A stretch of DNA of 64,000 nucleotides from Sphingorhabdus sp. M41 (GCF_001586275.1 NZ_CP014545.1:1204501-1268500), one strand, 5' to 3'; shown: positions 8,320 through 19,135, numbered from the stretch's first letter. Numbers and translations: made by a program. Notes: a model not told the origin generated them from the letters alone.

Positions 8320-9627
8320 CTACTGCTCCGCCAGCAGATTTACCAGACGCGTGGTTAGCGCCAGCAGCTCGCTTTCCTGCAGCGATATTTCTTCATTGTT
8401 CCAGCTGACGGAGACAGCGTAATTTTTGCCCGCTTTCGACTGCAACAGGAAATTGAAGGATAATACGCCCGGTTCCGATCCGCCCTTATAGCCGAAATAG
8501 CTCCACTTCCCTGCGGCATCCTGGCCGATCCCGGGATTGATCGCCAATATGGTTCGGCTTTCCTCGCTCGCGTTGCGGCGCAGATAGTCCAGCAATCTGA
8601 CGACATCCGCCGGGGTGGCAAACCATTCCAGCTGATCGATGAAATTGGGTCTGTGGGTCAATATGCGGGAATCGAGGCTGTCGAGCGTCAAGGCGCTGTC
8701 GAATTCTGTCAGCAGTTGTTCGCGCTCCGCCGGACCGGCGCTCAGATATTGCTCTCGGCGCTCTGCATGAACTGGCATTTTCAGGGCCGAGGCCTGACGT
8801 GTCATCAGCAGGGGGCGCAGCTCGTCCGGGTTGTGATGGCCAGTGGCGGTTACGATTTGGGATAATTTGTCCTGACCGATGATCCGGATCAATGTGTCGG
8901 TGGCGCTGTTATCGCTGATCGAGATCATCAATGTGGCTAGCGTGTGTAGAGTCACTGGTGACCCGTCGGGCCAGTTCTGGCTGATCCCGGACGGATGGGA
9001 TTTCGGCCCCAGTTGCACGACATCGGACCATTGCCGTTCGCCTACCTGTATCGAACGGTCGAGCTCCGCCAATATATAGAGTTTGACAGCCGATGCGATG
9101 GCATAACTTCCATCTGGATCGAGCGCGGCGAGGGGTGGATGGTCGGGCGTATCGAGTTGCCGGATCAGCACACCCTGACGACCGGGAAGAGCGTCGATCG
9201 CGGCCATGACATCAGCAATCGAATCGCCCGCGCCCTCGAAACCTGTCAGCTGCAGGCCAGAAATGCGATGCGGCGGATCATTTTCCAGATCTATATGGAC
9301 CGTGCCGATGGATTTCTCATAGCGGACCTTGAGAATCGCGGAATTGGCGTTGCGCGGATCGATGGATGAAATTGCGAGTGGCTGACCCTGCTGTGCCGAC
9401 ACTTGCTGGACAAGCGCGCGAAACCGGGCAGGGGGCACAGCGTTGCGGAAATTCTCGTCGAACACCTCGGCTTCAATCTCGGCGCCTTGCAACAGACGGA
9501 GCACATCATTGGCGCGAAGCGAAAGCTGCGGAGATGGGATAGTCTGCGTCTGTGCGGTGGCAGGGCTTGCAGTGAGCGCGAGCGTGAAGGGCAAAAGGCA
9601 AAGCGTGAAAACATATAGGAACCGCAA
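8320..9627 (-). CDS. Exported serine hydrolase of the class A beta-lactamase fold
   Basis: A 435-aa protein with a signal peptide (MRFLYVFTLC..., cleavage near ATAQ, residue 26). An N-terminal domain (about 35-135, alpha+beta, with the segment NFRNAVPPARFRALV) is followed by a beta-lactamase/transpeptidase-like domain. The three active-site elements are present: S179-A-V-K182 (SxxK), S238-D-N240 (SDN) and K381-G-G383 in place of KTG. I could not identify the general-base Glu of true class A enzymes. The KGG triad and extra N-terminal domain suggest an envelope hydrolase or a divergent beta-lactamase rather than a proven resistance enzyme. It converges with the LysR gene. Confidence 0.8.
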   Translation of the reverse strand: MRFLYVFTLCLLPFTLALTASPATAQTQTIPSPQLSLRANDVLRLLQGAEIEAEVFDENFRNAVPPARFRALVQQVSAQQGQPLAISSIDPRNANSAILKVRYEKSIGTVHIDLENDPPHRISGLQLTGFEGAGDSIADVMAAIDALPGRQGVLIRQLDTPDHPPLAALDPDGSYAIASAVKLYILAELDRSIQVGERQWSDVVQLGPKSHPSGISQNWPDGSPVTLHTLATLMISISDNSATDTLIRIIGQDKLSQIVTATGHHNPDELRPLLMTRQASALKMPVHAERREQYLSAGPAEREQLLTEFDSALTLDSLDSRILTHRPNFIDQLEWFATPADVVRLLDYLRRNASEESRTILAINPGIGQDAAGKWSYFGYKGGSEPGVLSFNFLLQSKAGKNYAVSVSWNNEEISLQESELLALTTRLVNLLAEQ

Positions 9628-9666
9628 AATAATCTCCCGTAACGCGCCTCAGTCAGGCCTCATCCA

Positions 9667-11697
<2,031 letters not shown>

Positions 11698-11749
11698 TTA
11701 TGGTGTCTCTGGCCAGTGCATTGAAAATTATTGTAATTTGGTGGGTTGT

Positions 11750-12424
11750 CTAGCGAACCCGCGGGCCGCCAAAGGGCAGCGGCGGCGGCGCACGACGGGC
11801 ACCGCGAGGCAATTGGGCCTGGAACGCACGACCACAATGTTCAACGCAATAGGGAAAGCCCGGGTTCACTTCTTCACCGCAGAAATGGAAGTCGGGTTCG
11901 CCCGGATGATTGATCGGCCAGCGGCAGATCTTGTCGTTGAGGTCGAGCAGGCTCGTCTTGTCGGCAATCTCGTCGCTCGGCTTGGCCGGAACCAGACGGC
12001 GCGGCGGTGCGGGTGGAATCGGTGCCTGCTGGTCGCCGGGACCCTGGCGCAGGAAGCCGCCGGGGCCGACGGACACGATCTTCGGACCGTCATGCTTGGG
12101 CTGACGCGCCTGTTGTGCAGCGTGCGTGCGTGCTGCCGGCGTTGGCGGCGGCATGGCGCGACGCGCAACATGCTCTTCCTTCGGCTTGGCAACTGCACCA
12201 GCCTTGGCTGGCGGCTTTTTCGGTTTGGGTGCGGGTTTTGCGCCTTTTTTGGCTTGTGGCTTGGCTTTTACCGGTGAGGGACGTGACTTCAGGCCAAGGC
12301 GATGCGCCTTGCCGATCACGGCATTGCGACTGACGCCGCCCAGTTCTTCCGCGATCTGGCTGGCAGTCAGGCCTTTTTCCCACATATTCTTCAGCGAATC
12401 GATCCGCTCATCCGTCCAAGCCAT
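11750..12424 (-). CDS. gcrA: Cell-cycle regulator GcrA
   Basis: Alphaproteobacterial sigma70-associated regulator that reads CcrM-methylated GANTC sites. The N-terminal DNA-binding region MAWTDERIDSLKNMWEKGL and the helix ASQIAEELGGVSRNAVIGKAHRLGL are diagnostic. They are followed by a long basic Pro/Lys/Ala linker (about 45-150) and a C-terminal domain with CRWPINHPGEPDFHFCG and YCVEHC, a cysteine/histidine cluster that may bind metal. The length is 224 aa, longer than in Caulobacter because of the linker. It is divergent from the ABC permease gene. Confidence 0.95.
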   Translation of the reverse strand: MAWTDERIDSLKNMWEKGLTASQIAEELGGVSRNAVIGKAHRLGLKSRPSPVKAKPQAKKGAKPAPKPKKPPAKAGAVAKPKEEHVARRAMPPPTPAARTHAAQQARQPKHDGPKIVSVGPGGFLRQGPGDQQAPIPPAPPRRLVPAKPSDEIADKTSLLDLNDKICRWPINHPGEPDFHFCGEEVNPGFPYCVEHCGRAFQAQLPRGARRAPPPLPFGGPRVR

Positions 12425-12538
12425 GCAAAGTCCTAATTATCTCGAGTTATGGGCGATATAGGGTCGCCGGGGGCATTATACAACCACGATATTGGCGCGA
12501 TATGGGCTTGTGATTGGCGCTGGGAGCCGATAGGCGAT

Positions 12539-13402
12539 ATGCATATGCTCGACCAACCCGAAAAAGATCAGACGACCGGTTCTACGGTCAATGCAATGCG
12601 CTTCGCCGAACCCGGCGTGCCGATCATCCGCGGCGTCAACTGGGCCGGATTTCTGGCGCTCTACTGGAAAGAGGTGCGGCGCTTCGTCAAAGTGCAGTTG
12701 CAGACCATCTGGGCGCCTTCGATCACCACATTATTGTTCCTGATCATCTTCACCGTTGCCATGGGCCGCGGCGACCGCACCGTATTGGGTGTACCTTTCG
12801 CCGACTTTATTGCGCCCGGCCTGATCTGCATGGGCATGTTGCAAAATGCCTTCGCCAACAGCAGTTTCTCGATGCTGGTCGGCAAGATCCAGGGCACGAT
12901 CATCGACTATCTGACGCCGCCCCTCTCGGTCGGAGAATTGCTGGCGGCGCTGGTCGCATCCTCGATGACACGGGCAATATTGGTCGGTTTCGCGGTCTGG
13001 CTGGCAATGTTCTTCTGGCCGGGTGTCAATGTCGGGGTTTCCCACTGGTGGGCGGTGATCTGGTTCGGCTTGATGGGCGCGGCGATGTTGTCTTTGCTCG
13101 GCGTTTTGACATCGATCTGGGCGGAAAAATTCGACCATGCCGCTGCAGTCAGCAATTTCGTGGTCGCGCCGCTGGCGCTGCTCTCCGGTACATTTTATTC
13201 GATCGACCGCCTGTCTCCGGCTTTTCAGGCCGTGAGCCATGTAAATCCGTTTTTCTATGCGATCTCCGGGTTCCGCTATGGCTTTCTCGCCGAGGCGGAT
13301 TCGCCGGTCCTGCTGGGCGCAGTGATCCTGCTGGCAATCAACATCTGCCTGACGCTGATCTGCTATTTTCTGCTGAAATCGGGCTGGAAGATCAAGTCCT
13401 GA
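12539..13402 (+). CDS. ABC-2 type transporter permease
   Basis: A 287-aa inner-membrane protein with about six hydrophobic segments and the ABC-2 signature region SGTFYSIDRLSPAFQAVSHVNPFFY. It is similar to the YadH/NodJ permease group. The frame is open from 12449, but ATG 12539 is preferred: GGGAG lies at 12522-12526 and the first membrane-proximal motif LYWKEVRRF follows normally. No ATPase gene is next to it (gcrA and hspQ are its neighbours), so its ATP-binding partner must be encoded elsewhere. Substrate unknown. Confidence 0.85.
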   Translation: MHMLDQPEKDQTTGSTVNAMRFAEPGVPIIRGVNWAGFLALYWKEVRRFVKVQLQTIWAPSITTLLFLIIFTVAMGRGDRTVLGVPFADFIAPGLICMGMLQNAFANSSFSMLVGKIQGTIIDYLTPPLSVGELLAALVASSMTRAILVGFAVWLAMFFWPGVNVGVSHWWAVIWFGLMGAAMLSLLGVLTSIWAEKFDHAAAVSNFVVAPLALLSGTFYSIDRLSPAFQAVSHVNPFFYAISGFRYGFLAEADSPVLLGAVILLAINICLTLICYFLLKSGWKIKS

Positions 13403-13455
13403 CCGCTGGGCCAGATGTGTTGAACTTAGCGTAGAGCAATCTAGCGTCGATCAAC

Positions 13456-13842
13456 CTAGTGCTGGTGAATCTGGTGCAACTTATATTTGCCGCTCTCGGT
13501 CGCCTGAAACAGCCGCGCGACATCGGGATGGCTGACCGGTTCGCCGCTGTTGTCGGACAGAAGATTCTGCTGGCTGACATAGGCAATATAGCTGCTGTCG
13601 GTATTTTCCGCGAGCAGATGGTAAAAAGGCTGGTCCCGAGGCGGCTGCAGGTCCTTCGGAATAGCCTCATACCATTCTTCGCTATTGGCGAAAACCGGAT
13701 CAATATCATAGATCACGCCGCGAAAATCGAAAATCCGGTGCCGGACAACGTCGCCGATGGCGAAACGCGCGTCGAGAATATCGGGCGTGTTGGGCGGCAG
13801 GGGATTGCCGGACTTGAAAGGGTCTGCTGAGTTCATGTTCAC
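13456..13842 (-). CDS. hspQ: HspQ / hemimethylated-DNA-binding domain protein
   Basis: A 128-aa YccV-family protein. Conserved blocks: ARFAIGDVVRHRIFDFRGVI (quoted to family limit), YDIDPVF, EEWYEAIP, QPFYHLLAE, YVSQQNLL, HPDVARLF. In enterobacteria HspQ promotes degradation of mutant DnaA and modulates Lon; the same domain was described as binding hemimethylated DNA. The start could also be the second ATG two codons in. It is monocistronic and convergent with the ABC permease gene. Confidence 0.9.
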   Translation of the reverse strand: MNMNSADPFKSGNPLPPNTPDILDARFAIGDVVRHRIFDFRGVIYDIDPVFANSEEWYEAIPKDLQPPRDQPFYHLLAENTDSSYIAYVSQQNLLSDNSGEPVSHPDVARLFQATESGKYKLHQIHQH

Positions 13843-14151
13843 AATTTAGGCGCTTTGGAATCAGATGCAAGCGCTGCATCGGGATTTTGCCGTGGCAGAG
13901 ACACGTTGCCGGCAGGCCTGTACCCGTTTGAGCGGATGAGCCGGAGCGTACTGCAAGCAGGTCGGTCATTACAAACCTGTCGCGATCCTCAATTGCAAGT
14001 CACCATCGGAGGACAGCCCAAGAGGTGCCAGTGCGCAATTCCCACAAAATACCGCATTATCAGAAGCTTATTGCTACGTCAGTTTTCTTATTGCAAATGC
14101 AAATGATTCTCAATAGTAGGTAGTCACACGATTGGAATGTGAGGGAAATTA
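13843..14151. other. 309-bp intergenic region upstream of the siderophore receptor
   Basis: Lies between two divergent genes (hspQ on -, receptor on +). I see no convincing gene. The right end is AT-rich and holds a Fur-box-like site (14098-14112) and the receptor SD GAGGG (14141-14145). Confidence 0.6.
14098..14112 (+). promoter_or_regulatory. Fur-box-like operator
   Basis: TGCAAATGATTCTCA matches the 7-1-7 Fur consensus TGATAATGATTATCA at 12 of 15 positions. It sits 40 bp upstream of the start codon of a TonB-dependent siderophore receptor, where an iron-repressed promoter is expected. Confidence 0.65.
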
Positions 14152-16239
14152 ATGCGACTTCTGAAAACTGCCATCCTGTGCGCGACCGCGCTTTCTCCAT
14201 TGCCGGCGCTCGCCGCAGATGCCGGGGAGGGTGCAGAGCAGCGCACCATCATTGTGACCGGTGCGCTCGAAGAAGGCAGCACCGCGACCAAGACCGACAC
14301 GCCGATTATCGAGACGCCGCAACCGATCACGGTGATCGACGACGAACTCTATCTTGCCCAGGGCGCGATCAGCATTGGCGATACGCTGAATTACGTGTCC
14401 GGCGTGACAGCCAATCCTTACGGCCCTGACAGTCGGGTCGACGGCGCATTCGTGCGCGGGATCAACGCGCTGCAGTTCCGCGACGGCATGCGCGACATCT
14501 TCAGCTTTTATGCAAGCATCCGCGCCGATCCTTACAATTTCGACCAGGTTGAACTGGTTCGCGGTCCGGCCTCGGTCCTGTTCGGGCAGGGGGCGCTTGG
14601 CGGGATCATCAATCTCGTTTCAAAACGACCCGAATTTGAAGCAGGCGGAGAAGTGTCGGTTCGCTATGGCTCGTTCAATCGCAAGGAAGCGCTGGTCGAC
14701 GTTACCGGCCCGCTCGGCGACACGGTTGCCGCTCGGATCGTTGCCCGGGTTCGCGATGCCGATACGCAAACCGACTATGTACCCGACGACCGGGTGATGG
14801 TCTCGCCTTCGATCACGTTCCAGCCTTCCTCCGATACCGAGCTCACCCTGATCGGCCTGTATCAGGAAGATGATGGTGGCTCGACATCGCAATTCCTGCC
14901 GCTGGTCGGGACGATCCTGCCCAATCCCAACGGCCAGCTGCCGAACAGCCAGTTTGTCGGCAAGCCCGGCTGGGACCGCTATGACGGTCGGCTGCTGCAG
15001 GGGACGGCCCTGCTCGAACATCGATTCAATGAATCTGCCCGGATCAATCTCAAGGCCCGGTATATCGACAGCGACCTGACTTATCTGACTCACTATCCGA
15101 ACAGCTATTCAAATCCGACCAATCCCTATCTTGATGCGGGCCAGCGGCTCATCGGTCTCTATGTTGATGGCACGATCGCGCGGATGGAGATCTTCTCCAC
15201 GGACAATAATGTCCAGCTTGATTTCAACACCGGTTCGGCAGTCGAACATACGCTGCTCGCGGGCCTCGATTACAGCGCCAACAAGGTGCACAAGACCCGC
15301 GGCTTAGCGGTCGAGGCGATCGACATCTACAATATAGATTATGATGCCCTGTCCGGTTATGGCGGGGGACTACCGACACCGACCTCTGTGTCCGAGGATG
15401 TCGATCAGGACCAGCTCGGCATCTATGTCCAGGACCAGATCCGCTTCTTCGACCGTGTCTCGATCGTGCTTGGCGCGCGGCGTGACTGGACCAGCGCCCA
15501 GAGCAAGGGCGGCGCAACCCGGAAAGACGCGGCAACGACGTTCCGCGCGGGAATCATCGGCGAAGCCGTTAAAGGTGTGTCGCCTTTCTTCAGCTATACC
15601 GAGAGCTTTGAACCGATCGCCGGAACCGCCAGCGATGGCAGCGCCTTTGTTCCGAAATCGGGCCGCCAGTTCGAGGCGGGGATAAAATTCCATCCTGCCG
15701 ACAATATTCTGGCGACCGTCACCGCTTATCATATCAAGGAGAATAACCGTCCGGTTTCGGACGATAGTACCGTCGATCCGACAGACCAAATCCAGATTGG
15801 ATATATGACATCCAAGGGGATAGAATTCGAAGGCAATGTCTCTCTGCCGGGCGATCTGACCATCATCGCCAATGCAAGTTACAACGAGGCCGAGGTGGCC
15901 GGCACCGGTCACCAGATCGACAATGTACCCAAGTTCAACGCTTCGCTCTGGACCACCAAGGGCTTCTCGCTGGGCAACGAAACCACGCTCCTGCTCGGTG
16001 GCGGTGTCCGTCATGTCGGCAAGAACCGCTCGTTTGGCCGTGCTTTTCCTGATGGCCTCGTCACACCGTCCTTCACTCTGGTCGATGCGCTGGCGGAGGT
16101 GACCCACGGCAGCTGGAGCTTTGCGCTGAACGCCACCAACCTGTTCGACAAGCGCTATTACTCGGCCTGTCTGGCGCGCGGTGATTGCTTTGTCGGTAGC
16201 GAACGCAACGTCATGGGCACGGTAAGCTACCGTTTCTGA
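14152..16239 (+). CDS. TonB-dependent siderophore receptor
   Basis: A 695-aa outer-membrane receptor for ferric siderophores. The signal peptide ends near LPALAA (residue 21). The TonB box region RTIIVTG (31-37) is followed by the plug: PQPITVIDDE, IGDTLNYVSGV, the FVRGI block, DQVELVRGPASVLFGQGALGG and INLVSKRP. A 22-strand-type barrel follows and ends in the aromatic signature VSYRF. The blocks group it with FhuA/FpvA-type receptors; the ligand cannot be read from sequence. It overlaps the next gene by one base and sits behind a Fur-box-like site, so iron repression is likely. Confidence 0.93.
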   Translation: MRLLKTAILCATALSPLPALAADAGEGAEQRTIIVTGALEEGSTATKTDTPIIETPQPITVIDDELYLAQGAISIGDTLNYVSGVTANPYGPDSRVDGAFVRGINALQFRDGMRDIFSFYASIRADPYNFDQVELVRGPASVLFGQGALGGIINLVSKRPEFEAGGEVSVRYGSFNRKEALVDVTGPLGDTVAARIVARVRDADTQTDYVPDDRVMVSPSITFQPSSDTELTLIGLYQEDDGGSTSQFLPLVGTILPNPNGQLPNSQFVGKPGWDRYDGRLLQGTALLEHRFNESARINLKARYIDSDLTYLTHYPNSYSNPTNPYLDAGQRLIGLYVDGTIARMEIFSTDNNVQLDFNTGSAVEHTLLAGLDYSANKVHKTRGLAVEAIDIYNIDYDALSGYGGGLPTPTSVSEDVDQDQLGIYVQDQIRFFDRVSIVLGARRDWTSAQSKGGATRKDAATTFRAGIIGEAVKGVSPFFSYTESFEPIAGTASDGSAFVPKSGRQFEAGIKFHPADNILATVTAYHIKENNRPVSDDSTVDPTDQIQIGYMTSKGIEFEGNVSLPGDLTIIANASYNEAEVAGTGHQIDNVPKFNASLWTTKGFSLGNETTLLLGGGVRHVGKNRSFGRAFPDGLVTPSFTLVDALAEVTHGSWSFALNATNLFDKRYYSACLARGDCFVGSERNVMGTVSYRF

Positions 16240-16817
16240 TGATCAAGGAGTTTCTATTCCTCGCTGGGACGGCGAGCGCCATTGCCGGGATATTGGTCTT
16301 GCGCTTTTCCTGGGCAAGGCCGAGACGCTCGCTGTTTCTCAATAGCGCGGGCTGGCTCCTCCTCGCGGTTTCGATCGCGTCGGGATGGGCTTTCGCCGGT
16401 GCCTGGGGTGTTTCTGTCATGTCTTTATGGGCGATGATGGCTGCCTTTGTCGTCCTCGCCTTCGCGGCATGGCAGTCGCCACCGGCAAAGCGAAAGCCGT
16501 CGAGCCGCAGGGCAGGGGTGCTGCCAGAGGCCGGTGAACCGTTGCGCCTCGCCGGGCGCATCGCGACCTTTCTGCTGGTCGTGCTTGCCGGGATGGTCTC
16601 GTCCGTTGCGCTCGCCATCACCACGCGCTGGATCGCGCTGTTGTTGGGCGCCAGCGAAGCGAATGCCAATGTGCTGGCGCTATTTGCTGCGCCGCTTGGC
16701 TGGACAATTCTGGCGTTCCTGGTCCTGATGACCGAAAGCCGCAAATGCCAGCTGGCCATTCTTGTCGTTCCGTTCGCCGCCGCCATTCCGGCTTTTGTTC
16801 AAGGGAGCCCAGTATGA
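16239..16817 (+). CDS. Integral membrane protein of the siderophore operon
   Basis: A 192-aa protein with five or six hydrophobic segments (for example about 3-22, 35-52, 56-80, 105-128, 140-165 and 172-188) and a basic Pro/Ser loop near residues 80-95. The ATG overlaps the receptor stop (TGATG) and its own end overlaps the PepSY gene, so all three are translationally coupled. The position between a receptor and a PepSY protein is that of small DUF3325/DUF3649-type proteins in siderophore loci. I cannot name the family with certainty. Probable role: assisting iron release or transport at the inner membrane. Confidence 0.7.
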   Translation: MIKEFLFLAGTASAIAGILVLRFSWARPRRSLFLNSAGWLLLAVSIASGWAFAGAWGVSVMSLWAMMAAFVVLAFAAWQSPPAKRKPSSRRAGVLPEAGEPLRLAGRIATFLLVVLAGMVSSVALAITTRWIALLLGASEANANVLALFAAPLGWTILAFLVLMTESRKCQLAILVVPFAAAIPAFVQGSPV

Positions 16818-18118
16818 ACGGCATAATCGAACCGGCGACGGTGAAAAAGTCCCTCTCCGCCCATGCCGCCATCGGTCTCATTGCCGGAGCGCTGCTCTAT
16901 ATTGTCTCGCTGACCGGTACGATCGCGGTATTCTATCAGGAACTCCAGCGCGTCGAGCAACCTTACGCGCCGGAAATGACTTTGATTGCGCCCGGAGCCG
17001 TGCAACGCGGCGTCGAGGCAGTGCTTGCCAGCGAAGCTGGCCAGCCGACCACCACGCATCTCTATGTCCATCTCCCGGACGGAGAGTTGCCGCGCGCGAC
17101 CATCACCACCGATACGCAGGCGGTGCACCTGACGCAGGATGGCTCGATTGCCGAGCCGGAAGAAATCGCCTGGTCGGATTTCCTCGTGAAGCTCCACTAT
17201 ACGCTCAATCTGCCGGCTCTTGTCGGGATCACGATCGTCGGCATACTCGGCGTGATGATGCTGGCGCTTGCGGTAAGCGGTGTGGTCGCCCACCCGCGCG
17301 TCTTTCGCGACGCATTCCGCCTGCGCGCGCGCAATAGCAACGGGACCGGTCTGGCCGACTGGCACAACCGCCTCAGCGTCTGGACCTTGCCCTTTTCTGT
17401 CGCGATCGCGCTGACCGGCGCGCTGATCGGAATCGCCAGCGTGACCGCTTATGGTATCGCTGCGGACGATTATGAAGGCGACGTCGAGGCGGTATATGGT
17501 CCGATTTTCGGCGAGGAAGGCGAGGCAGATCCCCGTCCGGCACCGGTTCCCGATGTTGCAGCCGCGCTTGCGCATATGAGCCTCGAATATCCCGATCTGC
17601 ATTTGACCTACGCCATTCTCCATGATCCGATGACCAGCGGGCAGCATATCCAGATTGTCGGAGAGCATGACCGGAGGCTGGTATTTGGCGAATATTATAC
17701 TTTCAACGCCGACGGTCGCTTCGAACATATGGCCGGCCTCGCGGATGGCGAGCTTGGGCAACAGGCAGCAGCCTCGACCTACCAGTTGCACTTTGGCACT
17801 TTCGGCGGCCTCCCGGTAAAGCTCGCCTATCTGCTGTTCGGCGTCGCGCTTACCGGAATCTGCGCCACCGGCACTTATATCTGGCTGGGCAAGCGCCGGC
17901 GGCGAGGCATCGAGGAGCCACGGCTGCGGGGTGCCTGGCACGGCGTCGTCATCGGCACTCCGATCGCCCTCGCGATAACGCTTATCGCGCGGATGGTCTT
18001 CGGGAATGACTTTCCTTTTGCGATCGCATTCTGGATTGTCTTGGTGGTAGCCGTTATCGGCGGAGCAGAAATTATGAAGCGCAAGGCCGATGGGCGCGTG
18101 ACCGCTTTGAGTGCTTAG
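16814..18118 (+). CDS. PepSY-associated membrane protein (ferrisiderophore reductase type)
   Basis: A 434-aa protein with four membrane spans arranged as in the PiuB/FpvG family. The first span is after SAHAAIGLIAGALLYIVSL, then a periplasmic PepSY-like region, a second span (VGITIVGILGVMMLALAVSG), a WHNRLSVWTLPF motif with conserved His, then further spans near the C terminus. Conserved His residues (SAHAAIG, LHYTLN, WHNRL, LHFGTFGG) could bind heme. The family is linked to reduction and release of iron from siderophores. The frame opens at 16745, but ATG 16814 has SD AAGGGA (16801-16806) and a 4-bp ATGA overlap with the upstream gene. Confidence 0.85.
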   Translation: MNGIIEPATVKKSLSAHAAIGLIAGALLYIVSLTGTIAVFYQELQRVEQPYAPEMTLIAPGAVQRGVEAVLASEAGQPTTTHLYVHLPDGELPRATITTDTQAVHLTQDGSIAEPEEIAWSDFLVKLHYTLNLPALVGITIVGILGVMMLALAVSGVVAHPRVFRDAFRLRARNSNGTGLADWHNRLSVWTLPFSVAIALTGALIGIASVTAYGIAADDYEGDVEAVYGPIFGEEGEADPRPAPVPDVAAALAHMSLEYPDLHLTYAILHDPMTSGQHIQIVGEHDRRLVFGEYYTFNADGRFEHMAGLADGELGQQAAASTYQLHFGTFGGLPVKLAYLLFGVALTGICATGTYIWLGKRRRRGIEEPRLRGAWHGVVIGTPIALAITLIARMVFGNDFPFAIAFWIVLVVAVIGGAEIMKRKADGRVTALSA

Positions 18119-18482
18119 CGTCAGGGCGGGAACCATGCGGGCCGACAAAAGCCGCTTTCCTACATCTTCGTTCTTCTGGTAAACCAGCGTCATGGTCCTG
18201 CGGCATCTTTTGCTGGCTTACGGAGAAAGAACTGCTGCTCGCTGGAACGCGTTCCGGTCTCGGGGTGTGTTTCCCATTTATCGGGAAGCCATTGATTTAA
18301 CAGGAAAATAGCCCGTTTCAACGGCCACAGCTTTTTCCGCTTTAGGGGGTGTGACCCGTGTGACCCTTGGCAGGATGATATTTGCCGGTCTATTTTATAT
18401 CGGGGAGTAGCGAAGGACGGGCAGCGACCGGACGGCGCCGACAAGGCGGGAACGGCATTGCCAATCAAACCCGCTGTGTCTG
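18119..18482. other. 364-bp region with no convincing gene
   Basis: Between the PepSY gene and tRNA-Ser. A tandem repeat of TGTGACCCG/TGTGACCCT lies at about 18350-18366. A minus-strand open frame (18190-18468, 92 codons) has no recognisable family and no SD; it is not called as a gene. No insertion-sequence ends were seen. Confidence 0.5.
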
Positions 18483-18572
18483 TGGAGGTGCGTTAGGGAT
18501 TCGAACCCTAGATACCATTGCTGGCATACCGCATTTCGAGTGCGGCGCTTTCGACCACTCAGCCAACGCACC
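18483..18572 (-). tRNA. tRNA-Ser (anticodon CGA)
   Basis: Read on the minus strand, the acceptor arms GGTGCGT and ACGCACC pair fully. The D arm has GGCTGAGTGG and the anticodon loop is CTCGAAA, giving CGA (reads UCG). A long variable arm typical of class II tRNA-Ser is present, with the T arm GGTTCGAATCC. CCA is encoded. The length is 90 nt with CCA. The discriminator reads T, which is unusual for tRNA-Ser (normally G). Confidence 0.93.
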
Positions 18573-18808
18573 TCATAGACGGGGCAGCATCTAGCGATGA
18601 TAGCGCAGGCCTGCAACCCATATCAGAGCTTGGTGAAAAATCGCCGCGTAAAGGGCAGGGGCCGGTCAGGAATATCATGCTGTTGTCGCAGGGATGCGGG
18701 CAAAAAGACTATTGAACAGAATAGGTTAGAAAAAATTACGTTTTTTCGGGATTAACGTCCGGGCCTGGCTCGTTCTCCTTTCAGCAACCCAGAAAAGGAG
18801 ACGTGACA

Positions 18809-19135
18809 ATGCGTAAATTATCTTTGGCTTCAGGATTGGTTCTTGCTGGCTCGATTGTATCGCCAGTCATGGCGCACGCAGACGTGGAAAGCCATGCCGT
18901 GGTGCGGGCTGAACCGATAGCCGGTGTTTACAACAAATATTGGTATAATTATCTGGCCGACGTTCTGGAGGCCGACAAGGAGCTGAAAAGCGACTTGCGC
19001 CGCGCGACCGACGAGGAAGACAAGCGCGATGCCTGGGAAGAATATGAGCATGAACTGGTCGATGCCGACAAGGATTATGTCGAGGAAATGCGTGATCGCA
19101 ATTATGTGGTTGGCCGCGTGACCGTCGGCAACTAG
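18809..19135 (+). CDS. Small exported charged protein of unknown function
   Basis: A 108-aa protein with a signal peptide cleaved near MAHA (residue 24). The mature part begins DVESHAVVRAEP. The mature protein is rich in Asp/Glu/Lys/Arg and mostly helical (DKELKSDLRRATDEEDKRDAWEEYEHEL, pattern described, residues about 56-83), ending RVTVGN. No family recognised. ATG 18809 is chosen over the in-frame GTG at 18803 because AAGGAG (18795-18800) is 8 bp from the ATG. It is a single-gene unit with its own strong terminator, suggesting good expression. Confidence 0.75.
   Translation: MRKLSLASGLVLAGSIVSPVMAHADVESHAVVRAEPIAGVYNKYWYNYLADVLEADKELKSDLRRATDEEDKRDAWEEYEHELVDADKDYVEEMRDRNYVVGRVTVGN

Noticed and set aside
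16799-18193. 464-codon minus-strand open frame opposite the PepSY gene
   Set aside because: The plus-strand frame has membrane spans and conserved His motifs and is coupled to its neighbours; the minus frame has neither.
18395-18616. 73-codon minus-strand frame across tRNA-Ser
   Set aside because: It covers the tRNA gene itself; the amino-acid pattern comes from the tRNA.
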